From positions 6,743,501 to 6,807,500 of the forward strand of contig NC_079487.1 of assembly GCF_020520425.1 (NCBI RefSeq): DNA of 64,000 nucleotides. The letters are read 5' to 3'. A program made the position numbers and the translations under genes. The stretch comes from Spinacia oleracea (taxonomy: Eukaryota; Streptophyta; Magnoliopsida; Caryophyllales; Amaranthaceae). Numbering within the stretch: position 1 is the first letter of the stretch; the number at the start of each line of letters is the position of its first letter. This document shows positions 12,504 to 22,250 of the stretch, in pieces. The notes beneath the pieces were generated by a model, which saw nothing but the letters and a program-made list of their open reading frames with translations, had not been told where the DNA came from and did no database searches.

Positions 12504-13537
12504 AGATCACATGTCTGTTGACTTAATGGTTCTTCATTTCAAAATGCGTGGAACCACTATTTAAGTAAGAAAGACTAGTTCACATAATAAACAAACTCAA
12601 AAGATCTTATCATCCTATCTCGAAAGACATTCGATGAAAGGGATATTAAGATTAGCAAAGCATGATAACTAAACCTATGCAACAAGTGAGAAGCAACACT
12701 CACATTGTAGCACTGGTAGTCAAGCATAGCTTTGAAATCCATGAACTGTTTTAAAGATGGGTTTGAGGCCCATGGTTGTAAAACATTAGGGTTGAACATT
12801 TATCATATATGAAATATATTTTCATATTCCATTTAATCTTGATTTAGTATTAAATGATGAGTCCCTTCAATTTGACGATATATTCAATATAGACTGTCAG
12901 GACTAGTCCTGTGACTAAGAAATGTCTATCAAGTGAACTAGAATGCAAGAAAACGTTAGTCGACTAGAATGCAAGATGACTAGTAGTTCCGTTTCTTGAA
13001 CTATGTGGACACGGCAATGTCGCAATCATTTGCATAGATACTTACTTTGGGAAGACTAGTATCGGACAGACCTATGAAACTTTACTGTAAGAGATGAAAA
13101 TCTGTCATAAGTAAATTTCATTAAAATTATTAGACACTAATCCTCAATACCTGAGTGATTTGAGATTACTTGTTTGAGAACTGCTTACTTTGACGTTGTC
13201 AACCGTCGCACCGTAAAAGGAGGTTATAAAGGCAACGCTCGGGTAATCACCTATCAAACGAAGTCTAATCTCAAGATCGCAAGATTGGGATTGTCCTCCC
13301 ATGAATCGGGATGAGATGCTGAAAGTTGTACAAGGCCACTCGGAGAGCTAGAAACTGTAAAATGCATGGCCGTGCTCAGATGAATCATAGGCTATGATTA
13401 TCTGTTTATTTGTTCAGTTGAACTCTGAAACCGAGAAACACCTCTGGACATAATAAGGATGACAACTCTTACCTTATGTTCAAGAGCAAGCATCGAGTGA
13501 CAAAGGAATTAGGAAATGCACACTTGTCCCTAACGAC

Positions 13538-13548
13538 AAGTGGGAGAC
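13538..13548 (+). other. Polypurine tract of copy A
   Basis: AAGTGGGAGAC lies directly before the 3' LTR, where plus-strand DNA synthesis would start. The same tract precedes the 3' LTR in copies B (28470-28480) and C (60393-60403). Confidence 0.75.
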
Positions 13549-14887
13549 TGAAGGAAATAATGCCCTTGGTCCAAGTATGCATTTAATGGTAAGTCTAATA
13601 AATGCGGTTCAGTATTAATTATACAAGTTAATAATTCAGTGAGATCAAGTGAACTGTATGCCTAGCTAGAGGCCGCTTCAGTTCAAGTGGATTAGTGATA
13701 TTAATCCACAGCTTACTCTTGACTGAACCCGTAGTGTCACACAAATAGTACGTGAGCGGATCAAGTATTTAATGGAATTAAATACTCCATCTGTGGATAT
13801 TCGGAATCGACGGATCTTGGTTTCAGTGGGAGCTGAGATCGTCAAAGGCAAATAAATGAATACTCCGGAAACGATAATATTGCCGGAAACGGAAATATGG
13901 ATCGTATCGGAAATATAAATATTATCCAAGTCGTAGATGTTGCCGGAAACGGAAACATGGTACGTATCGGAAAATATTATCGGAAATGGAAATATTGCCG
14001 GAATCTGAAATATTGCCGGAAACGGAAATATTGTCGGAATCGGAAATATTATCGGAATCGGAAAATAATTCCGGAAACGGAAATATTAAATATTCGTTTG
14101 AAACGGAAATTAATTCCGGAATCGGAAATATTAAATATTGTTCGTATCGGAAATGAATTCCGGAATCGGGAAATTAATCGGAAGCGCGTCGTACGAATTA
14201 CCATCGGACGAGCTTGCTAGATGAAGGCCCAGCGCGAAGCCAAGCCCACGTCCAGTAAGCATAGCGCACCGCACAAACAGCCCAAGGCCACGCCAGGCCC
14301 AGCGCGCGCCTAGGCTGCGGCAGCTTCTTGGGCTTTTGCGCGGGCATGGCCTGCGCGGATGCGGGTCATGCTCGTGTGTGTTTGTGCTTACGTACGAAAC
14401 CTAAACCGTGTAGGATTCGTTTAAGATTAAATTCCTATGTCTACTAGATAAATTAATTAATAGAGTTTTAATTAAATTCAAATTCATTCGTTTCCTAGTA
14501 GGATTCCAATACCTTTTCCATACCCTATAAAAAGGTGATTAATGCTCACAATTTATGACGAGTTTTCTAAGTATTCAAGAGAGTTTTAGGCATAAAATTC
14601 AGTCATCTATTTGCCTCATAATAGCCGAAAATCATAGTGCCTTTGGGGCGATTCTAGTTAATTTACCTAAGGCAGATCCGGACGTGCTGTAGACTTTCAA
14701 TGGAGGGACGACACTTGGAGTCCTAAAGACTTGTTCTTGTTCGGTTCGGGCGCAGCAAGGGAGGGCAAGCTACAAAGATTATGCATCCTAAATTATGCTA
14801 ATTGTTATGTGGCAATTAATTTGGCATCCTGGCTTTTATGGTTTTTTCGCATGATTTATATTCATTTATATGTATCATAACCTAACA
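13549..14887 (+). repeat. Copy A 3' LTR
   Basis: Begins TGAAGGAAATAATGCC and ends CCTAACA, directly followed by the TGCAT duplication and the rest of the Harbinger transposase. It lacks a stretch of about 17 bp present in the GC block of the 5' LTR and has several substitutions, so the pair has had time to diverge. Confidence 0.92.
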
Positions 14888-15215
14888 TGCATGACAACCA
14901 TCGTTTGCTTACGATGAAGATATATTAGACGACATAATAAAGGCTTGTATCATCTTACACAACATGATAGTTGAGGATGAACGAGATACATATGTCCGAG
15001 CTGATGTGTTACGAATTTACTATGAAGAAGACCTTTCGAGATTAACCGCAACAGTGAATAATGGTGAACCTTTTGAGTTCCAGACAGGACAACCCTTTAG
15101 AATTAACTCGTATTTGGGGAGAAGAACAACTTTATATAGCAGTCAAACTCATCACTCTTTGAAAGATGATTTAATTGAGCATAACTGGCAAAAATATGAA
15201 GGCAATAATCATTAA
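14888..15215 (+). pseudogene. PIF/Harbinger transposase, C-terminal part after the insertion
   Basis: The frame resumes with PSFAYDEDILDDII and then ACIILHNMIVEDERD, the well-known C-terminal block of plant Harbinger transposases. It ends at a TAA (15213-15215) after an acidic, aromatic tail. Removing the insertion and one copy of the 5-bp duplication puts this part directly after the RFAI block at 1930-1940. This confirms that the two halves are one gene and that copy A arrived later. Confidence 0.9.
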
Positions 15216-15560
15216 ACTCATGCCTTGAAGAAGAGTTGTCATTTTAGTGGTTGCGTTTGATTTATCGTATTTAAATTTTTATTCTTCATGAGTTTAACAT
15301 ACTTTACTTTGGCTTTATGATGCTTTAGTCCATAACATAGTGTGCTTAGTTGTTGTAATGTTCTGTTTATCCGAAACTTGTCTTGTTTTAGTCCATCTAT
15401 TATGTATTTTATTCTATTATGTCATTTTATGTTATTTACATTTATAAAATATTTTCAATTAAGTTTATAGTATTAAAAATGAATAAATATCGAAATCTTA
15501 CAACCTTTAAAAGCAAGGAGTTTGTTTTCACTATTCATCCAATAGTGTACAACCTAAAAA
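15216..15560. other. Harbinger 3' untranslated region and right end, boundary unresolved
   Basis: AT-rich, with no frame. It should hold the right terminal inverted repeat of the Harbinger, but with the left end outside the window there is nothing to match it to. Confidence 0.4.
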
Positions 15561-15945
15561 GCCCTTAAATTTCTCACATTTATCATTTTTGCCCTGCGCT
15601 GCCTTACCCATGATGGTAAATGATGCCACGTTCTCTTTCACCCATCTATTTCCTTTTTGTTTCTCTTTTATCTTTCCTCTTTTATCGACTATGGGATCTT
15701 CTTCCCCCTTCCATTTTCAACAAACCCTAGCTCTCATCTCTGCAATCTCCTCTGCCCCCTTCGCTCTCTCCTTCCAGCATCCTAGGGGTTTTGATGTTTT
15801 GGTGTTTCAGATTCGGCAGTGGAGCTTGATAGCAAACACAAGGAGAATGCTATTGTTCTTCCCCTTTTGTCGATCTTTCTAATATATTGGGTGTTTCTGT
15901 GTATCTTGGTGTTATTTGAATTTTCATAACTAGAAATGGCGAGAA
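15561..15945 (+). promoter_or_regulatory. Probable 5' untranslated region of an interrupted gene
   Basis: A pyrimidine-rich stretch with the phrase AACCCTAGCTCTCATCTC is typical of plant leaders and lies just before the putative start at 15946. The small frame at 15589-15882 has no recognisable domain and I do not treat it as a gene. No clear TATA box is visible. Confidence 0.4.
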
Positions 15946-15966
15946 ATGGAAACCGAGGTGGTTAAG
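15946..15966 (+). pseudogene. Exon 1 of an unidentified gene, broken downstream
   Basis: ATG at 15946 opens seven codons (METEVVK) followed by a GT donor at 15967. The intron would run to the TTTTTGTAG acceptor ending at 16359. An upstream ATG at 15936 is in another frame and stops after nine codons. The choice of start rests on the frame staying open through the next two exons once the hAT is removed. I do not recognise the protein. Confidence 0.4.
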
Positions 15967-16359
15967 GTATATAAATTTCATCTTTGTCTTCCCCCCCCCC
16001 CCCTAAATTTGCCCGATTTAAACTCTTTCTATGGGTTTTAGGTTTTGTTGAATTTTTTCGATTAAAGCTAGGGTTTAATTGATGATTTCTTCTTAATTTA
16101 TTTATGGTTTGTAATTTCTTATTTTAATTGATATTTTGTTGATGTTTTCGACTGAATCTAGAGATTCACATGCTCTTTTCTCGGGTTAGATATTTTTAGA
16201 TGATGTTGTTTGAATATTGCTTTTTTTTTATGTGGGTTTTTCCCATTTAAGGTTTTATCCTCCATGCCACTTCTTTTCCCAGTTCGAAGTTGCTATGATT
16301 TGCAAAAGATGTTTTTTTGTTCGTTCTTAATTGGTTGTGCAATCGGTTGTTTTTTGTAG

Positions 16360-16384
16360 CGTTTCTGCCGCGTCCAATCATCGA
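16360..16384 (+). pseudogene. Exon 2 (left part) of the unidentified gene, cut by a hAT transposon
   Basis: After a polypyrimidine tract and AG, 25 coding bases run to the hAT insertion point at 16384. The last 8 bases (ATCATCGA, 16377-16384) are the target duplication. The exon continues at 31006. Exon 2 is thus split by 14.6 kb and the gene is disrupted in this haplotype. Confidence 0.5.
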
Positions 16385-17181
16385 CAGGCCCGACCATTAG
16401 GAGGTTTGGTCGGACCTACAGCACCGGGCCCAAAATTTTGGGGGGGCCAAGTTTTTTTTACTGTTATTAAAGCTTAAAAAAATGATATTACACACCTTTT
16501 TCGCAACTTCCCTTCCCCGTGAATATGTGAGTTCCTCAAAGTCTCAAACCATCAATAACTCTTCAAATTCTTTCTCCTTCCCATTCTTTGATTTCTAAAA
16601 ATCAGTCAATTAGAGAATTAATTCCCTTAATTATCTCTCCTAAACACCAAATTCTTCTCCTGCAATTATGAAAAAATTACCGTTCAGCTTTGTTTTCATA
16701 TCTATCAATCCATTCAATTCAATTTCTGAGAATACCCACCTAAATTCGTGGTGTTCAACCGATAAATTTCATATGAATATATATGAATCAAGATTCAAGA
16801 TTTATTAAGCATCTAAAATTTCGCATTTTTTTCAATTCAAAAGAGGGGAATTGGGGAAATTCGTGTTATTTGGAAGGCAGGAAGGCGGAAGCAAATCACT
16901 AATCAACAATCAATTTCTTATTTCTTCTCTTTCTTCGAATCCGTTCTTCGTTTGGCAAGGAATTCAGGTTGTATCTTTCTTTAATTCTTTAATTCTTTAA
17001 TTCTTTCGTTCTTCGTTCTACTGTTCTTAATGATTTTAATCTTTTATATTTTTATAATTTTATTGCTATAATTTTTATGTATTTTTTAATTGTTGTTTGA
17101 TTTTTCAATGATGAAATATTTAATATTGTATTTGTAATTGTAGTTATTCTATTTAAGTTTTCAATTATTGAATTATCAATT
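16385..17181 (+). other. hAT left end and leader, no gene
   Basis: Holds the left terminal repeat, a G-rich run near 16440 and an AT-rich leader with intron-like stretches (for example near 16960-17160). No frame of useful length. It probably contains the transposase promoter and 5' untranslated exons. Confidence 0.5.
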
Positions 17182-19483
17182 ATGCCTCCTAAAATCAGGA
17201 AACATAAATCTGGTTCTGAAAAACGTAAATGGAAAAAAAGAATGGAAGAGTTAGATTTGTCTCTAGGGGATCTCTGGATAAGTTTGTTGTAAGGGAACCA
17301 CCTGTATAGAATGAAAATAATACTGGTGGACCTGGTGGTATAGAGCAGCAGAATGTAGAAACTTTAAATGAAAATGATAATTGTGCTAATGGAAATGATG
17401 GTGATGATGTGCTTTTAAACGAAAACAATAGTGTTGGTGGAGATGAAATTCATGAAAATAATGAATCTGATCATAATCATCCTATTGACAATGAAATGGA
17501 CCTTGAAAATGAAAATAATGATGGTGGGAATAATGTGGATGATAATGTGAGGCAAGAAAACACTACAAACCAATCTGAAATTTTTTACACAGTAGATATA
17601 TTTGATCCGAGAAATCGGGATGGTCTTGATTCTAAAATGATTGATATTTCAGAAGTCAAAGGTCCTAAAAGAGATTTGTCTTTTGATAAAGGTCCCAGAG
17701 ATAGATTATCTAAGCGGTTTTCTGCAACTTTATACCATAGAGTCTTATCTAATGGAGAGAAGTGTGATAGAGAGTGGCTTGTTTATTCGAAAGAGCTTGA
17801 TAAAGTTTTTTGTTTTTGTTGAATTTTTTCAAAAAAAGGTTATGGAAGAAGTCAATTAACTAATGAAGGTTTTGGGGATTGGACACATGTTAGTATAAAA
17901 CTAAAAGAGCATGAAACAAGTCCTGAGAATTTTAAGAACATGGGAATTTGGTATGATTTGTGTCTAAGGTTGCAAAAGAATGAGACTATTGATAAAGTCT
18001 CTCAAAAACAACTTAATAAAGAAACAGAACATTGGAAAAAAGTTATACAAAGAATCATTGCAATTACAAAATTTCTGGCAAAATATAATTTAGCATTTCG
18101 TGGTACAAATGAGCGACTATATCAAAGTAATAATGGAATTTTCATGGGCTTTGTTGAAACGTTGGCAGAATTTGATCCTGTTATCCAAGAGCATGTCCGG
18201 CGTATTACTAACGATGAAATCCATATTCATTATCTTGGCCATAACATCCAAAATGAGTTAATACGTTTGCTTGGTTCTTTAATCAAATCTGAAATTATCA
18301 AGAAAGTTAAACAAGCAAAGTATTTCTCTGTTATTCTTGATTGTACTCCTGATATTAGCCACCAAGAGAAAATGTCTTTAATAATAAGATATGTTGATGT
18401 TTCTTCAAAACCCATGATTATTGAAGAGTCTTTTTTAGGATTCCTAATTGTGAATGACAGAAGTAGTCAAGGGCTTTTTGATGTTTTACAAAAAGAGTTG
18501 AAAGATCTTGGTCTTGACATAAATAATGTGCGAGGACAAGTTTATGGTAATGGAGCAAATATGAAGGGAAAACATCAAGGAGTACAAAAGAGACTTTTAG
18601 ATATAAATCCTAGATCTTTTTATACTCCTTGCGGTTGCCATAGTCTAAACCAGTTGCTATGTGATATGGCTAATACTTGTGGTAAAGCTAGGGATTTTTT
18701 TGGGATCATTTAACGAATTTATACGTTATTTGCAAATTCTACAAAAAGGTGGAAATTTTTGAAAGATAATGTTAAAGGATTGACTCCTAAGTCTTTATCA
18801 TCCACTCGTTGAGAAAGTCGTGTTGACAGTGTTAAAGCCATTAGATTTCAAATGATTGATATATGTGAAGCTTTACTCCAAGTAGCAGAAGAAACCATTG
18901 ATTATGATAACAAAGGATTGAGTGAAGCTAAATCTTTAGCAGAAAATGAGCTTTGTGATTTTGAGTTTTTGGTAGCAATAGTTATTTGGTATGAAATACT
19001 ATATGCTGTTAACTTGGTTAGTAAAAATTTACAATCGGATGATATGCTACTTGATGTTGCTATTGAAAAAATAAAGTGCTTGGCTTCTTTTTTTGAGAAA
19101 TATAGAGAAACAGGTTTTAAAGATGCCCTTTAACACTGCCAAGGAGATTTCTCTAGAGATGAATGTTCATCCTGTTTTTCCTCAAAAACGTGAAATTTGA
19201 AGAAAACTTTTTTTTGATGAGAATCCAGATGATGCACCATCTGTTTCACAATCTGCAAAGGAGTCATTTAGAGCAAATTATTTTTTATTCATTATTGATC
19301 AAGCCATTGTTTCTCTTAAGAGGATATTTGAGCAATTTCAAGAATATGAAAGTCTATTTGGCTTTCTATTTACTTCTTATAAGTTGCAGTCACTTGATGA
19401 TGAAAGTTTGAAGTCATGTTGTGCTAACTTTGTAATTGCACTTGAGGATAAAGTGGGCAGTCTGATATTAATGGGGACAAACT
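17182..19483 (+). pseudogene. hAT transposase (TTF zinc finger and DUF4371), N-terminal and middle part
   Basis: ATG at 17182 opens a basic N-terminus (MPPKIRKHKSGSEKRK), followed by an acidic, asparagine-rich linker. Then comes the TTF-type zinc-finger region (DRLSKRFSATLYHR through DKVFCFC), and then the DUF4371/catalytic region with YFSVILDCTPDISHQEKMS and VYGNGANMKGKHQGVQ. CGCHSLN and a CEALLQVAEE block follow. Stops or frameshifts lie near 17265, 17310, 17820, 18711, 18811 and 19131, with further frameshifts just before the insertion. An LTR element cuts the gene after 19483, and its dimerisation domain is at 29824-30160. Similar host genes are called zinc-finger MYM-type 1-like. This copy is decayed. 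Confidence 0.88.
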
Positions 19484-20823
19484 TGAAGGAAATAATGCCC
19501 TTGGTCCAAGTATGCATTCTATGTTAAGTCTAATAAATGCGGTTCAGTATTAATTAACAAGTTAATAATTCAGTGAGATCAAGTGAGCTGAATGCCTAGC
19601 TAGAGGCCGCTTCAGTTCAAGTGGAATTAATGATATTAATCCACAGCTTACTCTTGACTGAACCCGTAGGGTCACACAAATAGTACGTAAACGGATCAAG
19701 TATTTAATGGCATTAAATACTCCATCTATGAATATTCGGAACCGACGGATCTTGGTTTCAGTGGGAGCTAAGATCGTCACAGGCAAGAAATGAATACTCC
19801 GGAAACGATGATATTGCCGGAAACGGAAATATGGATCGTATCGGAAATATGAATATTATCCGAGTCGTAGATGTTGCCGGAAACGGAAACATGGTACGTA
19901 TCGGAAAATATTGTTGGAAATGGAAATATTACCAGAATCGGAAATATTGCCGGAAACGGAAATATTGTCAGAATCGGAAATATTACCGGAATCGGAAAAT
20001 AATTCCGGAAACGGAAATATTAAATATTTGTTCGAAACGGAAATTAATTCCGGAATCGGAAATATTAAATATTGTTCGTATCGGAAATAGATTCCGGAAA
20101 TGGAAATTTAATCGGAAGCGTATCGTACGAATTAGCATCGGACGAGGCCTGCCGGACGAAGGCCCAGCACGAAGCCAGGCCATCGCCCAGCAAGCACGCA
20201 CGCCACAGCCCAGCGCGCACAAGGCCGCGCATGCGTGGGCCGCGCTGCGTGGGCTGCTGCTCGCATGCGTGGGCAGCCCTTGTGGCTGCCGTGTGTGTGT
20301 GAGTTTGAGCTCATGCGAGATTCCTGAATCTGCAAGAGTCAGTGTATGATTAAATGTCTATTCCTATTGGATAAATTGATTAAGTAGAATTCATGTAGAA
20401 TTCTAATTCCAATTAATTCGCATCCTACTAGGATTACGATTCCTTTTCCATAACTCTATAAATAAAGGCCTAGGGGTCATAATTTATATACAAGTTTCAA
20501 AGTATTCAAAAGTGAGTTTTTGAGAGAAAATTCAAACACCCATCTTGCCCCAAAAGTGCCGAATTTTCTGAGTACCTTAAGGGCGATTCTAGTTGGTCAA
20601 TCTTAAGGCGGATCCGGACGTGCTGTGGACTTTCTACGGAGGGACGACACTTGGAGTCCTAAAAGACTTGTTCTTGTTCGGTTCGGGCGCAGCTAGGGAA
20701 GGCACGCAACAAAGAGTATGCATCTAAACTATGCTAAATGATTATGTGTAAATAATATGTTTCCTGGGTTAATGGTTGTTTCCGCATGATTTATGTAAAT
20801 GTCATATGTATCATAACCTAACA
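19484..20823 (+). repeat. Copy B 5' LTR
   Basis: Contains a CGGAA array at about 19797-20115, a GC-rich block at 20140-20300, and a TATA box at 20457-20464. It ends CCTAACA before the PBS. It is the longer of the pair by one TG unit. Confidence 0.94.
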
Positions 20824-20824
20824 G

Positions 20825-20837
20825 TGGTATCACGAGC
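20825..20837 (+). other. Primer-binding site of copy B
   Basis: TGGTATCACGAGC, one base after the 5' LTR, is close to the initiator Met-tRNA complement with one inserted or changed base in the middle. Confidence 0.75.
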
Positions 20838-21562
20838 CCCTTATTATTTTCATAATCTAAATTGCATGAACATGGTTAAATATTACAAATTTTCAAGAAT
20901 TAAAAGGGGTGATTAATTTTCGTAATTGTTAATTAATTGCAAATTGCGTTTATTTAATTATATGTACGCAGTTTTTCGGCAGTTTCTTCATTACTCATCC
21001 GAATTGAGTGATTTTTGTGTCAATTCCGCATGTAAAAGGCATTCTAAAATTTTGACAAAAATAGTATTTTTCTGCCGAACCCAGAATTCTCAAATTCGAA
21101 GCCTAACTATGACTTTTCGAAGGTTTTAGTTTTTCGAATGCAAAATTTCGTAAATTTAAGATGTTAAATTAAATATTTGCGATTCTTGTTGATAAATCTT
21201 GATTTTTTGATTGACCTACAGCATATGTTTAACAAGTTTGAATGCCTAGTCTTGTTAATTATGCAATCTAATTTGTAATTATGATTAATTTGTTGAAAAT
21301 TAGAATAATTTAGAATTAATTTGATTTTCATAATTAATTGTAATTTAATTAGAAACCTATGATTAAAAACCACCATAAAAATTGTAAATTTACGATAAAT
21401 TTTAAATTTTTATGACCTAGACTTGAATCCATATCAATCGGAAATCAATTGGATAATAAATTTTCGATTTTTCGCCCTAAAATTATGAAATTAATATTAT
21501 TTATTAATTTGTCATTAATTTTAAATATAAATTTTAAATTTTATGCGATTCGTTCAAATAAC
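20838..21562 (+). other. Copy B AT-rich leader, no gene
   Basis: Collinear with 3313-3851 plus 6764-6948 of copy A and with 52838-53564 of copy C. The segment around 21380 shows the intact sequence at the place where copy A received its solo LTR. No coding motif seen. Confidence 0.5.
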
Positions 21563-22250
21563 TTGCACGCGCGAAGCAATGGACGCTTCGTGTTACCCTT
21601 AAGGGGTGTTGTATAATGCGGGCATGCGACGACGAGCAAGGGAGCTCGTCGCCCGTGCGGCACGAATGCAATGAGCAAGGCCGTAGTGCACGAGCACAAG
21701 GCAGCAGCCCTGCCTTGTGTCGTGTGCCACGAGCAATGAACGTATGGGCATGGGCGAGGGGCGAGCCAAGGCAGTCGCGTGTGGGCAGCAGGCGAGCTGC
21801 GCCACAGCGCGCGCTGCCTCGCACAACAGCGCGCAGCCTCGTGCGCAGCGAGCGCAAGCTCGCGTGCCACGAGCGCTGCGCCCAGCATCACTCGCGCGCA
21901 CCAGCGAGCGATCTCGCGCGCCAGCGCGCGATCTCGCGCGCCAGCGAGCGATGCAGCGCGCCCAGCGAGCGATCTCGCGCGCCAGCGAGCGATGGCTCGC
22001 GCGCACCAGCGAACGATCTCGCGCGCCAGCGAGCGATCTCGCGCGCCAGCGAGCGAGCCAGCGCGCCCAGCGAGCGATCTCGCGCGCGCACTGCGAGCGA
22101 TAGCTCGCGTGCGATGGGGCGCTGTGCGGAGGCTTGCGTATGGGACAGCAGCAGCTATGCAACGAGCGCATGGGCTGCGCGCACATGGCCAGCAATGGCT
22201 GTGTGCGTACAGCCCATGGGCGTGCAACGCGTAGGGTGTTTGCGTTACGA
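21563..22250. repeat. GC-rich island of copy B with expanded tandem repeats
   Basis: The middle part (about 21890-22110) is made of roughly ten variants of a unit of about 20 bp close to GCGATCTCGCGCGCCAGCGA. This array is absent from copy A and differently built in copy C. The unit is partly self-complementary (GCGCGC) and CpG-dense. Long frames exist on both strands (arginine/alanine-rich), which is what a CpG-rich repeat gives in any frame; I do not call them genes. Confidence 0.75.

Larger units (their letters stand above)
1943..14887 (+). mobile_element. Copy A: non-coding Copia-derived LTR element (LARD-like) inside the Harbinger transposase
   Basis: The element runs from TG at 1943 to CA at 14887 with LTRs of 1356 and 1339 bp. 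A PBS follows the left LTR and a purine tract precedes the right one. The flanking 5-bp duplication is TGCAC (1938-1942) versus TGCAT (14888-14892). The one mismatch is C-to-T at a site followed by G, as expected from loss of a methylated CpG. No gag-pol frame exists in the 10.25-kb interior, only a reverse transcriptase/RNase H fossil. About 2.9 kb of the interior is a later solo LTR (3852-6758); without it the interior is about 7.3 kb, close to copies B and C. The LTRs differ from each other more than in B or C, including an indel of roughly 17 bp near 2690, so A is the oldest of the three. Confidence 0.9.
1..15560 (+). mobile_element. PIF/Harbinger DNA transposon, left end outside window, split by an LTR element
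   Basis: Two genes typical of plant PIF/Harbinger elements lie in the same direction: the tail of the Myb/SANT-like accessory protein (2-268) and the DDE transposase (936-1942 and 14888-15215). The transposase is split by the LTR element at 1943-14887. Without that insertion about 2.6 kb of Harbinger sequence remains in the window, so the element continues to the left. I could not find the right terminal inverted repeat; it should lie between 15216 and about 15560. Both genes carry stops or frameshifts, so this copy cannot supply its own proteins. The family call rests on protein motifs. The right boundary is a guess. Confidence 0.82.

Noticed and set aside
1943-14887. Endogenous pararetrovirus as an explanation for copies A-C
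   Set aside because: True LTRs, TG/CA ends, 5-bp target duplications and Copia-type reverse transcriptase remnants fit an LTR retrotransposon.
19831-20349. Frame MDRIGN... of 107-213 codons found in every LTR of the family
   Set aside because: It is the translation of the CGGAA repeat array plus GC block. Length varies with indels and no domain is visible. Its recurrence follows from LTR copying.
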